A DNA stretch of 64,000 nucleotides, taken from IMG/VR virus record IMGVR_UViG_3300044701_003160, positions 62,001 through 126,000 of that record. One strand, given 5' to 3'. Numbering within the stretch: position 1 is the first letter of the stretch; each line of letters starts with the position of its first letter. The position numbers were made by a program, and so were the translations under genes. The notes under the pieces are model-generated. The model saw only the letters and a list, made by a program, of their open reading frames with translations. It made no database searches and was not told the origin of the DNA. The stretch is from a virus. This document shows positions 41,226-50,633 of the stretch, piece after piece.

Positions 41226-41986
41226 GAATCTTTCAAATAATGTGGATGAATGTCGTCGCGATATAACCAAAACCAGTGAGGTTCTCCTGGTGGAGTAGGT
41301 TGTACATCAGGTATCATATCTTTGAAGTCGTAACTAAAAGGTGGATTATAAAAACTAAAAACAGATGGGTCTTTCATACCTATCCATTTTTCAAAATTCA
41401 TTCTTTCAATAGGCCCAAAGTCTTGCGATTCTCTTTGAAATGCCTGTTTAGTTGGATGTTGAAGGGTTGAAATATAATCTGCTCTTGCCCACCAAAAATT
41501 GCCACTCATATGTGGCCATGGATCTAGGCAATAATTAACTCCAGATACTTGATAGTGATCTAGTTTATCTAGATTTTCTTTCCATTTGTCAATACAACCC
41601 CACTCCATGAGGTGTCTCCAACTATTTATTGCCCTCACTTTACGATCAGAGTAATGATCTCGCACACCACACATATGACTAATACCTTTAGTGTGAAAGT
41701 ACATTACCTTATGGGCCCGATCATTTACACAATCTTCATAAAGATGCTTAAGTGTAAATCCTTCATACTCATCATCATTGTCCCTACAATCAATGATATC
41801 AATCCAGTCATACAAAGAAACAAATTGTTTAATCCTAGAAGCTTGTGGTCCATTGATAGCACATTTTATGGTTGCAATATCAGTTAACCCACTTCTATAA
41901 AGTCTTTTTATTTGCTCATCAATTAAAATTTTCCACAAGTCAGTATCCGCAGGAGACCAAATGTGATAATAAATATTAACTCTCAT
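41222..41986 (-). CDS. putative glycosyltransferase, 'HTKG' type
   Basis: 254 residues. 'VMYFHTKGISHMCGVRDHY' and 'HMSGNFWWARADYISTL' are a pattern seen in uncharacterised glycosyltransferases of marine viruses and bacteria. N-terminal 'MRVNIYYHIW'. Part of the overlapping glycan operon; substrate unknown. Confidence 0.65.
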   Translation of the reverse strand: MRVNIYYHIWSPADTDLWKILIDEQIKRLYRSGLTDIATIKCAINGPQASRIKQFVSLYDWIDIIDCRDNDDEYEGFTLKHLYEDCVNDRAHKVMYFHTKGISHMCGVRDHYSDRKVRAINSWRHLMEWGCIDKWKENLDKLDHYQVSGVNYCLDPWPHMSGNFWWARADYISTLQHPTKQAFQRESQDFGPIERMNFEKWIGMKDPSVFSFYNPPFSYDFKDMIPDVQPTPPGEPHWFWLYRDDIHPHYLKDS

Positions 41987-41987
41987 A

Positions 41988-42719
41988 TTACCATTGATTA
42001 TTGTCTAGTGATTTATTGTCCTTAGCAAGATGAACCATTTTTTTCTCAAAATTACAATACTGCTCAAATAACTGAGGATATGCAAAAGAAGGGGACAAAG
42101 TATGTACTTCATCTTTATGAGATAAAAACCAACGATTCATATAACTCTCTTCATAATATCTCGCTTGAATACTTTTGTCAAGATCATCCTTAGTCCATTT
42201 ATCTATTTGCTCCATCATATCAAATATTGCAGGAACTTTTCCTCCCCACAAACATCCTTGATAGTACACAGACATATTCATAATATCTTCATCAATACAA
42301 GAGTTGGACAGTGGATTTACGTCGAAAGATCCTGGATATTGATTGTGGGGAGGGAATTCAAGAAAGTGACAAGGATGATGAACTCCAAAATATTTTTTTG
42401 TATCATCAAAAAATTCAGAGTAATTTATATCACACCAAGCATAAAGATCTGCATCAACAGAAATTAACCAGTCATAACCAACTACTTTATTCTTTAACTT
42501 TAACATTTCTTCAAAAGTTTTATGATAGGTAGTCGGAAATCCATAATGAGGTATTTCTATTTTGACTATATTGTCAGGTGATCCTTCCAAATCACCATCA
42601 GTAAAAACAAAATAAGTTTTCTCAATATCAGGTACAAAATAAGTTTCAAGTCTTTCATACCATTTAGGAAGAAACTCAATATATTTTTGTGTGCCCCAAA
42701 AAGTTACTGCAATTTTCAT
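41988..42719 (-). CDS. GT6-family glycosyltransferase
   Basis: 243 residues from ATG at 42719, overlapping the upstream stop (ATGA). GT6 motifs: 'IAVTFWGTQKYIEFLPKWYE', 'LISVDADLYAWCD' (metal-binding DAD), 'YYQGCLWGG' and 'YEESYMNRWFLSHK' as in the ABO-type enzymes. A GT6 member is known from cyanophage P-SSM2. It would add alpha-linked Gal or GalNAc. Confidence 0.85.
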   Translation of the reverse strand: MKIAVTFWGTQKYIEFLPKWYERLETYFVPDIEKTYFVFTDGDLEGSPDNIVKIEIPHYGFPTTYHKTFEEMLKLKNKVVGYDWLISVDADLYAWCDINYSEFFDDTKKYFGVHHPCHFLEFPPHNQYPGSFDVNPLSNSCIDEDIMNMSVYYQGCLWGGKVPAIFDMMEQIDKWTKDDLDKSIQARYYEESYMNRWFLSHKDEVHTLSPSFAYPQLFEQYCNFEKKMVHLAKDNKSLDNNQW

Positions 42720-43501
42720 TTTAAAATATGCTGTGGTTGCCAATCAAAATACTTTCTAACTTTAGAATTTTCAATATGCAAATATGTTTTTTCTGCCTTT
42801 TGATTCAGTTTAAGGTTTAATGTGCCACGTTTTGACACAATATCTATTATATCAAGAATAGTTATACTTTGCCTTCCAACCAAAAATAATTCATGTTGCT
42901 TATTTAAATCAGTAGATACTACCTTGAATAAAAGATTAACAAAATCATCAATATGAACTAGATCTATTCTTGTTTTGAGATTTGCAAAAATTTCCACAAT
43001 TTGATTGGTATTCACAGAGTTTAAAAGTTTATCAACTAATCCATTAACTCTATCTTTTTTTACCTTTGCTCCCCAAATATTCGATGTCCTAAGAACAACT
43101 GTATTGCAACTAAGTTCTTTTAACATATTTTCAACATGCAACTTACATTCACCATATAAAGAATGTGGAGAGGGCTCAAATTCTTCAAATACTGTTCTTT
43201 CCTTCCCAAGATGCAAATCTCCAGCAGATGAAACAAAAATTATTTTTCCATTTGGATTTTTATTTACGTAGTAATCAAATAGAGTTTTACTATTTGACAC
43301 ATCATTTTTTATAACTTTTTGAAATTCATCATAATTATTTCTAGTAGTAGAAGACCAGGCAAGATGAATTAAACAAGATTCTTCATGACAATCAAAAATA
43401 TCAGAAACTTCATCTCGATAAGAAATTGTCGTAACTTTTTTATCACAAAGTTCCAAAAATCTACTACCAATTAATCCACTAGAGCCACTAAGATATATCA
43501 T
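42716..43501 (-). CDS. NAD-dependent epimerase/reductase (SDR)
   Basis: 261 residues. Extended SDR: 'LSGSSGLIGSRF' (G-x2-G-x2-G), 'CLIHLAWSS', 'FVSSAGDLH', active-site 'SLYGECKLHVENM' (Y-x3-K), 'DLVHIDDFV'. Substrate unknown; may make or modify a nucleotide sugar such as GDP-fucose (its neighbour is a fucosyltransferase-like enzyme). ATGA overlaps on both sides. Confidence 0.8.
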   Translation of the reverse strand: MIYLSGSSGLIGSRFLELCDKKVTTISYRDEVSDIFDCHEESCLIHLAWSSTTRNNYDEFQKVIKNDVSNSKTLFDYYVNKNPNGKIIFVSSAGDLHLGKERTVFEEFEPSPHSLYGECKLHVENMLKELSCNTVVLRTSNIWGAKVKKDRVNGLVDKLLNSVNTNQIVEIFANLKTRIDLVHIDDFVNLLFKVVSTDLNKQHELFLVGRQSITILDIIDIVSKRGTLNLKLNQKAEKTYLHIENSKVRKYFDWQPQHILK

Positions 43502-44319
43502 TTAATTATTATCCATTCTTTTGGAATTAAATCAGACGTATCTAAATGTGCATTATTTTTCCCAAACCATTTTTGGGGGTCAGGAGCACAAACCGTTTTA
43601 TTAATACTTTTAGATAACCAAGCACCCCACCAAGAAAAAGTGGAGTTTGCAATAATAAAGTCAGTACACAAATTCATTAAACAAAGATCAGTATAACTAT
43701 CGTTTCCTTCCGATACAAGAAACCTGTCAGATTCAAATAAAGATTGTTCTTTACACCATTCAGGATCATCCGAAAAGATAATCACAATTCTATCATTATC
43801 AAACTTTTGTAGAGCGGCATCATAATAATCAAGACCAAGATTTGTGTGATTTGCAGAATTAATTAAAAAATCTCCACGACGAACGTGAAGTGCAATTGGT
43901 CTATCAACTTCACTCATTTTATGTTTACAAAGAAATGAGATTTCGTTTTTGAATGTAAAATCTTGGCGGATTTCATCTTCAATATGCTTGAAGTATTTTT
44001 CTGTTTGAAAATATCCTTGAAGATTAACCCAATCTGGACAATCATCAAAAAGTTTTTTGTCAAAATTAAAATTATCTTCAACAATAGTTGGTCTATCTTG
44101 GTCTATTACTTGAATGTTTAATTGAGTAACATTTGACATTAAAAATGTATCAAAAAGTTCAATTCTAAGTTTATTCTCAAAACTATCAATAACAACTTCA
44201 TTATGATAAGGAATACAAAAATTATATCCTCTATTTTTAGCAATTCCGCGAAGAGAGGCATATTGGAACATTTGATTTCCAAGTTGACCCATTTTTCCCA
44301 AATAATTAAATCCTATCAT
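43498..44319 (-). CDS. GT11-family alpha-1,2-fucosyltransferase-like
   Basis: 273 residues. 'GKMGQLGNQMFQYASLRGIA', 'ALHVRRGDFL' (the GDP-fucose-binding H-x-R-x-G-D motif) and 'IANSTFSWWGAWLS' are GT11 signatures. It would add fucose from GDP-fucose. Start follows the next upstream gene by 12 bases. Confidence 0.88.
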   Translation of the reverse strand: MIGFNYLGKMGQLGNQMFQYASLRGIAKNRGYNFCIPYHNEVVIDSFENKLRIELFDTFLMSNVTQLNIQVIDQDRPTIVEDNFNFDKKLFDDCPDWVNLQGYFQTEKYFKHIEDEIRQDFTFKNEISFLCKHKMSEVDRPIALHVRRGDFLINSANHTNLGLDYYDAALQKFDNDRIVIIFSDDPEWCKEQSLFESDRFLVSEGNDSYTDLCLMNLCTDFIIANSTFSWWGAWLSKSINKTVCAPDPQKWFGKNNAHLDTSDLIPKEWIIIK

Positions 44320-44331
44320 TTTAAATAATAA

Positions 44332-45099
44332 TTATAAATTTCTAACATACTCTCGTATTGGACTATTGTAATTATACTCCACTCGGTGAATTATGTAAAT
44401 CTCTTCCTTAGATTGATTGCCAAAATATAAATGGCATAGAGAACTAATATTCCCGTCTAAAAATTTTTTAATTTCATCAAAATTTTGATAGTTATTGCAA
44501 GAAGAGTTTGTTGGATAATTTTTTATTTTTTTTGCAAATTTTAAAATACAAGAAGGTATTACAACTTCTTCAGGAACCCAACCAGTATTATTATATAAAT
44601 TATTATCATTTTGGATGAAATCAAACATTTTCATAGAAACATTTTTACTACAAGTTAGACCTTCAACTAAATTTTTAACAACGCCTTTAGGAAATTTGGA
44701 TGTAGAATTTTCTATGATTGGAGTAGATTCCCAATGAAATTCGTGCAAACTAATAAATCCATCAGCATCTTTTAAATATTCTTCAATGCCACGTTTAATA
44801 AAAAGCATTTGTGAATAAAAAATCATATGATAGTCAAATTTAATTTTTAGATCATTAACAACATAATTAAAGTTTGAGCAAAGAGGGTGGATAAAACTAC
44901 CACCCTTATATGTAAAAAATCTTTCTGGATTTATATAAACATTTTCTATATTTGAAAATCTGTCTTGATCAAAATCTTCAAATACTTTACTCACATGTAA
45001 GCAAATTACAGGATTTTTAACAAATTTTTTGATGTTAAAAATCATATCCTCCACTATATTATTATCAGTATGAACTAAACAATTAAAAAATATTTTCAT
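44332..45099 (-). CDS. unassigned glycan-cluster protein
   Basis: 255 residues. A beta/alpha start 'MKIFFNCLVHTDNNI', 'VICLHVSKVF' and 'FISLHEFHWESTP' recall the core of GT14-like glycosyltransferases, but no clear catalytic motif is visible. High Asn, Lys and Ile content fits the AT-rich cluster. Role in glycan synthesis is inferred from place. Confidence 0.6.
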   Translation of the reverse strand: MKIFFNCLVHTDNNIVEDMIFNIKKFVKNPVICLHVSKVFEDFDQDRFSNIENVYINPERFFTYKGGSFIHPLCSNFNYVVNDLKIKFDYHMIFYSQMLFIKRGIEEYLKDADGFISLHEFHWESTPIIENSTSKFPKGVVKNLVEGLTCSKNVSMKMFDFIQNDNNLYNNTGWVPEEVVIPSCILKFAKKIKNYPTNSSCNNYQNFDEIKKFLDGNISSLCHLYFGNQSKEEIYIIHRVEYNYNSPIREYVRNL

Positions 45100-45115
45100 A
45101 CAAAATTGTCAGATA

Positions 45116-45769
45116 TCAAATATTAAATTTTTCCTTAATTTCTTCTATAAGATCAGAATTATTTGATGCAACACCAAGCCCAGCAGAATTTGTAAAATTG
45201 ACTTTAGGAACTTCTAATTGAGAAAAGAAAACTCCAACACCATCAGGATTTGAAATAGTATCGTGAAAAATAATTACACCATTTTCTTTCAGGAATGGTG
45301 ACCAAGTATCACAATCATTTTTACAATTTTCATAATCATGAAGTCCATCAATATGTAAAAGATCTATTTCTTTATCCCACTCTTTTGCAACATCATCAAA
45401 ATAACCTTTAATAATTTCAAGATTATCTAACTTTAATTTATTCTTAACATCCAACACAAATTGATAGTCTTCATCTATCCTAATACCATGCTTTGTATTA
45501 TCAAAACAATCAATACCATAAACTTTCCCTTTATTGTTTAGAGACATTAAGAATGAAGAATATCCATAATCAACTCCAAGTTCAACCGTAACTTGAGGAT
45601 CAATTTTTTCAATCAACCAAGATACAAATTCGTTGTGACTCTTTGGAGGAACATTCCATGCGGATGGAATTGCACCCAAAATTTCACTCACATTATCATC
45701 ATCAAGGGAAAGAACATATTCTCTCCAATTATCTCTTTTATTTTCACACCAAGAAAAATTTTCAATCAT
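45116..45769 (-). CDS. class I SAM-dependent methyltransferase
   Basis: 217 residues. SAM-binding 'VELGVDYGYSSFLM' (motif I), 'VYGIDCFD', and 'DLLHIDGLHDYENCKNDC' with 'GVIIFHDT' are typical of the Methyltransf_24 group, often in glycan clusters. It may methylate a sugar. Overlaps the epimerase gene start by 8 bases. Confidence 0.82.
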   Translation of the reverse strand: MIENFSWCENKRDNWREYVLSLDDDNVSEILGAIPSAWNVPPKSHNEFVSWLIEKIDPQVTVELGVDYGYSSFLMSLNNKGKVYGIDCFDNTKHGIRIDEDYQFVLDVKNKLKLDNLEIIKGYFDDVAKEWDKEIDLLHIDGLHDYENCKNDCDTWSPFLKENGVIIFHDTISNPDGVGVFFSQLEVPKVNFTNSAGLGVASNNSDLIEEIKEKFNI

Positions 45770-46805
45770 TTATTTGCTCCTTAATCCAATTGTAAGTTTT
45801 TTTAATACCTTCTTCAAGACTCTGAGAATAATCCCAACCAAGTTCTTTGCGAATCAAATCATTATTAGAATTACGCCCACGAACACCGAGAGGTCCCTCA
45901 ATATGATTCTTTTCTACTTGTTTGTTAGCAACTTTAGCAGTAGTATCTACAAGTTGATTGATAGTGACCATTTCTTCTGACCCAATATTTATTGGTCCAA
46001 TAAAATCTGAATCCATCATTCTACGGGTTGCTTCGATACATTCGTCAATATACAAGAAGGAACGAGTTTGTAAACCATCTCCCCACACATCGATGGTTCC
46101 ACCTTCCTCTGGAAGATATGCGACTTTACGGCAGATTGCAGCTGGAGATTTTTCTCTTCCACCTTCCCAGGTTCCTTCGGGTCCAAAGATATTATGATAC
46201 CTAACAACCCGAACAGGGATCCCGTAATTACGATGATAAGCGAAAAACAATCGTTCTGAAAAGAGTTTCTCCCATCCATATTCACTATCGGGTGCTGCGG
46301 GATATGCGGATTCTTCACGACAATCAGGATTATCAGGATCTAATTGATTGTGTTCTGGATACATACAAGCAGAACTGGAGTAAAAGATTTTGGTCTTGTT
46401 GACTTCTTTAAAGTCATTCAGTTGTCGCTGTGCCTCAAGAACATTCAGATTAATGGTTGCAGAGTTGTGCATGATGTCTGCATCATTCACACCAGTAAAA
46501 ACGAATCCTGCACCACCCATATCAGCAGCAAACTGATAGATCTCATCAAAAGTATCAATATATCTGGATGGAACAAAATTATAGAAGTTTTGATAAGGAC
46601 CTTTATATTGAAGAACTCTTTCTACAAAGTTAGCATCACGAAGATCTCCAAGAACAAATTCATGTGCTTGGCTCATAGAAAATTCAGGATACTTAAGATC
46701 AACACCACGAACCCAGTATCCTTCGGATCGCAGTCGTTTTACCATATGACTACCAATAAATCCACCAGCACCAAGAACAAGTGCTGTTTTTTTATACTCA
46801 CTCAT
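45762..46805 (-). CDS. GDP-mannose 3,5-epimerase-like protein
   Basis: 347 residues. 'ALVLGAGGFIGSHMVKRL', 'AADMGGAGFVFTGVNDADIM', 'SSACMYPEHNQ', 'YGWEKLFSERLF' (Y-x3-K), 'FGPEGTWEGGREKSPAAICR' match the plant and bacterial GDP-mannose 3,5-epimerase family strongly (parts shown). It turns GDP-mannose into GDP-galactose-type sugars. Some homologues act on other NDP-sugars. Confidence 0.82.
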   Translation of the reverse strand: MSEYKKTALVLGAGGFIGSHMVKRLRSEGYWVRGVDLKYPEFSMSQAHEFVLGDLRDANFVERVLQYKGPYQNFYNFVPSRYIDTFDEIYQFAADMGGAGFVFTGVNDADIMHNSATINLNVLEAQRQLNDFKEVNKTKIFYSSSACMYPEHNQLDPDNPDCREESAYPAAPDSEYGWEKLFSERLFFAYHRNYGIPVRVVRYHNIFGPEGTWEGGREKSPAAICRKVAYLPEEGGTIDVWGDGLQTRSFLYIDECIEATRRMMDSDFIGPINIGSEEMVTINQLVDTTAKVANKQVEKNHIEGPLGVRGRNSNNDLIRKELGWDYSQSLEEGIKKTYNWIKEQIND

Positions 46806-46839
46806 AGTTTATTTTCTAAGTTCATTTATATAGTATAGA

Positions 46840-47658
46840 TCAAGTAGATAATATTTGCAATCCCTTTTCGATAGTCATCTCATATGAAAAATTAAAATCT
46901 TTTAATTTTTTATTATTCAAAGTCATGTTTTTAACTTGAATGAATTTTTGATTGTCTGGGAATGCAACATCAATTATTTTACTTTGACTTCCAGTTAATT
47001 CTTTTGCAGTTTCAATAAGTTCACGAAAAGTGAAAGAAGTGCCAGAGGCAATGTTGTAAATCTCATTTACATTACCTTTATCCAAAACTACCTTAATTGC
47101 TCTACAAATATCCTCAACATACATATAATCTTTTAAAAAATTACCACCATCATAAAGTTGAATATCTTTATTTTGTTTGAGAAGATTAATCATGTATCCA
47201 AGAACATTCTTACCTAAAGAAACTGTTTTATCTAATCCATAAACATTCCCAATCCTTAGAATCCTATACTTAACTCCAAAAGTTTCACAAAAAGATATTA
47301 ACAGTTGTTCAGCACATCGTTTGGTGATGGAATAAAACCCAGTAGGATTGCAACAGTCCGTTTCTTTGGCATCTATGACATCATTACCATAAACAAATCC
47401 AGAACTGATAAAATTAAAGACAATATCTTTACTCTTACAATTTTTAAGGACATCAACAAACAAACTCAAGTTAGTATCAATATCAATATGTAAGTCTTTA
47501 AAAACACTTTGATTTGTTGTTGTGCTAATGAAATAAAGAACTTGTTGAGTTTCAAAGTTTCTACTTTCCTTTGGAACTAACACCACATCTTTTGGATAAA
47601 GATTACAGAAAGTCCCACCAATAAATCCTGTTCCACCAAAGACTGATATCTTATTCAT
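46840..47658 (-). CDS. NAD-dependent epimerase/dehydratase (SDR)
   Basis: 272 residues from ATG at 47658. 'ISVFGGTGFIGGTF', 'FISSGFVYGND', 'FYSITKRCAEQLL' (Y-x3-K), 'RILRIGNVYG', 'DYMYVEDICRA'. It resembles the sugar reductases and epimerases that finish deoxysugars and could act where RmlD would, after RmlC. Substrate is not shown by the sequence. Overlaps the rmlC end by 8 bases. Confidence 0.78.
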   Translation of the reverse strand: MNKISVFGGTGFIGGTFCNLYPKDVVLVPKESRNFETQQVLYFISTTTNQSVFKDLHIDIDTNLSLFVDVLKNCKSKDIVFNFISSGFVYGNDVIDAKETDCCNPTGFYSITKRCAEQLLISFCETFGVKYRILRIGNVYGLDKTVSLGKNVLGYMINLLKQNKDIQLYDGGNFLKDYMYVEDICRAIKVVLDKGNVNEIYNIASGTSFTFRELIETAKELTGSQSKIIDVAFPDNQKFIQVKNMTLNNKKLKDFNFSYEMTIEKGLQILST

Positions 47659-48190
47659 ACTTCTCACATTCTTCAAATGAAAGACCTTTCATATCTTTCT
47701 CAGACATAATAGGGTCAAAATAATTTCCCCAGTTGATATTCAAGTCTGGGTCATTCCACATTAAAGTTCTTTCGTGTTCTTTGTATTGATAATCAGTAAC
47801 CTTATAAAGAACCTCTACTCTTTCGGTCAGAGCTTTAAATCCGTGAGCGAATCCTGGGGGAACCCACAATTCAAGTTCTCCTGGGGAAAGTTTGTAAGCA
47901 GTCCATTGTCCGAATGTAGGAGAACTTTTGCGAAGATCAACAATCACATCATAAATTTCTCCAACCAAACAACGGACAATTTTACCCTGAGGATGTTGAA
48001 TCTGATAATGAAGACCTCTTACAACATTCTTTACAGATACTGAATGACAATCCTGAACGAACTTATATGGTCCGATGATTTTTTCAATCTCACGAAGATT
48101 GAAAGACTCTGTAAAAGAACCTCTGTTGTCACAAAAAATATTTGTAGTAATTAAATATGCGTCTTTTAGTTTAGTTCCAATTGCGTTCAT
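47651..48190 (-). CDS. rmlC: dTDP-4-dehydrorhamnose 3,5-epimerase
   Basis: 179 residues. 'FCDNRGSFTESFNLREI', 'RGLHYQIQHPQGKIVRC' (catalytic His), 'DVIVDLRKSSPTFG', 'WVPPGFAHGFKAL' are RmlC hallmarks. Acts after RmlB on dTDP-4-keto-6-deoxyglucose. Starts inside the end of rmlB (20-base overlap). Confidence 0.92.
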   Translation of the reverse strand: MNAIGTKLKDAYLITTNIFCDNRGSFTESFNLREIEKIIGPYKFVQDCHSVSVKNVVRGLHYQIQHPQGKIVRCLVGEIYDVIVDLRKSSPTFGQWTAYKLSPGELELWVPPGFAHGFKALTERVEVLYKVTDYQYKEHERTLMWNDPDLNINWGNYFDPIMSEKDMKGLSFEECEKYE

Positions 48191-49097
48191 ACCAGTTAAT
48201 CGTGTGTTCTAATCCTTGTTCTATAGTAAATCGTGGAGACCATCCTAATTCTTGGCGAATCTTAGTAATATCTGTAGAGTATCTACGGTCGTGCCCTGGC
48301 CTATCATTTACATATTTTATCATACTTTCATCCATATTCATATGACCTAAAATCATATGGACTAGGTTAATATTCTCAATTTCACACTCTCCACCAATAT
48401 TATACTTCTCCCCCACTCTACCGTTCATCCAGACCTGACACAATGCCTCACAGTGGTCTTGAACGTATAGCCAATCACGAACTTGTTTTCCATCGCCATA
48501 AACAGGAACTTTCTTACCTTGCTTGAGATTTGTGATTGCTTTAGGAATCATCTTCTCCACGAACTGCCTAGGTCCGTAGTTGTTAGAGCAGTTTGTAATT
48601 ATTGCTGGAAATCCATACGTGTTGTGATATGCCATTACAAAGTGGTCTGATGCTGCCTTAGAAGCAGAGTATGGGTTGCGTGGAGCATAGTTAGAGTTCT
48701 CTGTAAATTTTCCCTCTTCTATAGACCCATAGATTTCATCAGTAGAGATATGAATAAACTTTTCTACTGCATACTTCAAAGATAGATTTAATAGATTAAC
48801 AGTTCCCGAAATGTTTGTATGAATAAAAGGTGAACAATCTTCTATTGAATTATCCACATGACTTTCTGCAGCCAAGTGAAAAACTACATTTGGTCTATGT
48901 TTTTTAAATATAAAATCACAATTATATTGATCTACAATATCAGTTGTATAAAACTTTACTTGATCGGGAATATTGTTCCAATCAGCAGCATAAGTCAATT
49001 TGTCGATACAAATTACTTCTTCATCAAATGTTTTTACTAAATGATGAAGTAAATTACTACCAATAAATCCTGCACCACCTGTTACTAGAATAGTCAT
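48171..49097 (-). CDS. rmlB: dTDP-glucose 4,6-dehydratase
   Basis: 308 residues. 'ILVTGGAGFIGSNLLHHL', 'HLAAESHVDNSIE', 'HISTDEIYGSI' (catalytic DE), 'NPYSASKAASDHFV' (Y-x3-K), 'NNYGPRQFVEK'. First step from dTDP-glucose to deoxysugars. RmlA is not in the window. Confidence 0.93.
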   Translation of the reverse strand: MTILVTGGAGFIGSNLLHHLVKTFDEEVICIDKLTYAADWNNIPDQVKFYTTDIVDQYNCDFIFKKHRPNVVFHLAAESHVDNSIEDCSPFIHTNISGTVNLLNLSLKYAVEKFIHISTDEIYGSIEEGKFTENSNYAPRNPYSASKAASDHFVMAYHNTYGFPAIITNCSNNYGPRQFVEKMIPKAITNLKQGKKVPVYGDGKQVRDWLYVQDHCEALCQVWMNGRVGEKYNIGGECEIENINLVHMILGHMNMDESMIKYVNDRPGHDRRYSTDITKIRQELGWSPRFTIEQGLEHTINWYERNWN

Positions 49098-49109
49098 ATT
49101 ATTTTAACT

Positions 49110-49958
49110 TCACATCATATTTTTTAATTGAGAGAATACTTTAGATATTCCCTCTTGTATATTAGTTTTGGGTTGCCACCATTTAATTATAAATGTATCT
49201 GGTCGATTTCTTTTGTCTAACTGAACAGTATCCTTTTCTTCTGATGGAACTACTTTTACACCATGTTTGCCGATTAAATTAAATTGACCCACAATAATTG
49301 AAGCAACATCAATAATCTTAGTTGAATTAAAACTTGTAATGTGAAGTTTATCTTCTGGACGAAACTCATTATAGTTTAACATAATTGTTTCTAATGCCTC
49401 GCAACAATCTTCAGCATATAAAAACTCTCTTTCTTCTTGACCATCAGTAAGCATATCAATTACGCCAGTCTCAAAACCTTTTTTAATAAAATCACTAATT
49501 ACGTGAGACTTTTCTAGATCACTCTCAATTCCATAAACATTCCAGAAATGAACAGTAAGACCTTGAAGGGTTTGGGTATAAAGTTCTCCTACTCGTTTCA
49601 TTACACCATAAGGAGAATAACTCATATTACTCATTTGAGATGAAGCAAACACGAATTTCTTTTTATACTTCTCAAGTAGTTCAAAAACATTCACCATCAA
49701 TCTTGCATTATTATTAATAAAGTCAAATGTGTGTTGATATTTTTTAAGGTAGCGAGATCCACCAACATCAAATGCAAGGAAGAATACAAAATCTGCATCC
49801 TCAATTACTTTATTAAGCTCCAGATTAGGAATAATTCTCATATCCTGATGTTCACCGTTTAAAATATCAAACTCATGAACTTGATGATTTTTATTGCGAA
49901 AATATTCAGTTAGATATTTTCCTATTTGTCCCGATGACCCTAAAATAGTAATCTTCAT
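49110..49958 (-). CDS. NAD-dependent epimerase (SDR), first cluster gene
   Basis: 282 residues. 'ITILGSSGQIGKYLTEYF', 'DFVFFLAFDVGGSRYL', 'FASSQMSNMSYSPYGVMKRVGE' with Y-x3-K, 'TSFNSTKIIDVASI'. Not assigned to a reaction. It follows a strong composite promoter at 49982-50010 and heads the run of overlapping genes. Confidence 0.75.
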   Translation of the reverse strand: MKITILGSSGQIGKYLTEYFRNKNHQVHEFDILNGEHQDMRIIPNLELNKVIEDADFVFFLAFDVGGSRYLKKYQHTFDFINNNARLMVNVFELLEKYKKKFVFASSQMSNMSYSPYGVMKRVGELYTQTLQGLTVHFWNVYGIESDLEKSHVISDFIKKGFETGVIDMLTDGQEEREFLYAEDCCEALETIMLNYNEFRPEDKLHITSFNSTKIIDVASIIVGQFNLIGKHGVKVVPSEEKDTVQLDKRNRPDTFIIKWWQPKTNIQEGISKVFSQLKNMM

Positions 49959-49981
49959 TTATTGAAAGTATTCTCAATATT

Positions 49982-50010
49982 ATTATACAAAAAAAGTAGA
50001 GTTTAGTCAA
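49982..50010 (-). promoter_or_regulatory. glycan-cluster promoter inside a terminator
   Basis: TTGACT (50005-50010) in the hairpin loop, spacer of 17 made of the 3' arm and T run, then perfect TATAAT (49982-49987). Reads leftward into the SDR gene at 49958. Confidence 0.8.
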
Positions 50011-50020
50011 CTCTACTTTT
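49988..50020 (-). terminator. terminator, composite with promoter
   Basis: Stem AAAAGTAGAGTT with AACTCTACTTTT, five-base loop, then a T run leftward. It lies 58 bases beyond the cytidylyltransferase stop. Confidence 0.85.
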
Positions 50021-50077
50021 AGATTACACTAATTTTCTAAAAACTACGCGGTAGTAAGTGCCAAGTAACTAGTATAG

Positions 50078-50590
50078 TCACAATTGATCATTTTTAAGTA
50101 AATATTTTTCCAATAATTCTGGAGAATATTGTTGAGGAGTTTCGATAATTTGTTTTTGTTCTCTTTTTTCTTTTTCTAAAAGATAAACACGATTTCGAAT
50201 TTCTGTTGAAGAATATTGGTGCCTTCGCAAATGATAATAAATTTGAATTCCATTATCAATACAATACTGTTTTCCAGTTACTTCGATATGGCGATATTCT
50301 TCACTTAAGAAACGAATGTGAAATGTTTGTGTCTGAATTAAATTTAACAAATCTGCTTCAGTTTCATACACTAAAATTTCATCAACATATTTACATCCTT
50401 GCAGTTGTACATAGCGTTCATAAGCAGACTGCACTGGTTTATTTTTAATTCCGGGTCGGTCTATCGTAGGATCTATTTGAAGTGCGACTTTCAGATAATC
50501 ACATAGTTCCCTTTCCATTCTAAGCATAGTTACATGCCCAGCATGAAATAAATCAAATGAGCTACAATTAAATCCTATTTTCATATACAA
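50078..50590 (-). CDS. cytidylyltransferase-like nucleotidyltransferase
   Basis: 170 residues. 'FDLFHAGHVTML' is the nucleotide-binding H-x-G-H motif and 'QYSSTEIRNRVY' the second (S-T-x-I-R-x-R) motif, as in glycerol-3-phosphate cytidylyltransferase (TagD) and sugar-phosphate relatives. It would activate a sugar or polyol phosphate with CTP or another NTP. It sits alone between two composite elements, just upstream of the glycan operon. Confidence 0.82.
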   Translation of the reverse strand: MYMKIGFNCSSFDLFHAGHVTMLRMERELCDYLKVALQIDPTIDRPGIKNKPVQSAYERYVQLQGCKYVDEILVYETEADLLNLIQTQTFHIRFLSEEYRHIEVTGKQYCIDNGIQIYYHLRRHQYSSTEIRNRVYLLEKEKREQKQIIETPQQYSPELLEKYLLKNDQL

Positions 50591-50604
50591 GATGTTTTCA
50601 TACT

Positions 50605-50633
50605 ATTATACAAAAAAAGGAGAGTTTAGTCAA
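50605..50633 (-). promoter_or_regulatory. promoter inside a terminator, for the cytidylyltransferase
   Basis: TTGACT (50628-50633) in the loop, 17-base spacer, perfect TATAAT (50605-50610). Near copy of the element at 49982. Confidence 0.8.

Noticed and set aside
46806-46839. Late promoter before the GDP-mannose-epimerase-like gene
   Set aside because: Only TATAAATG is present in very AT-rich DNA; not better than chance.
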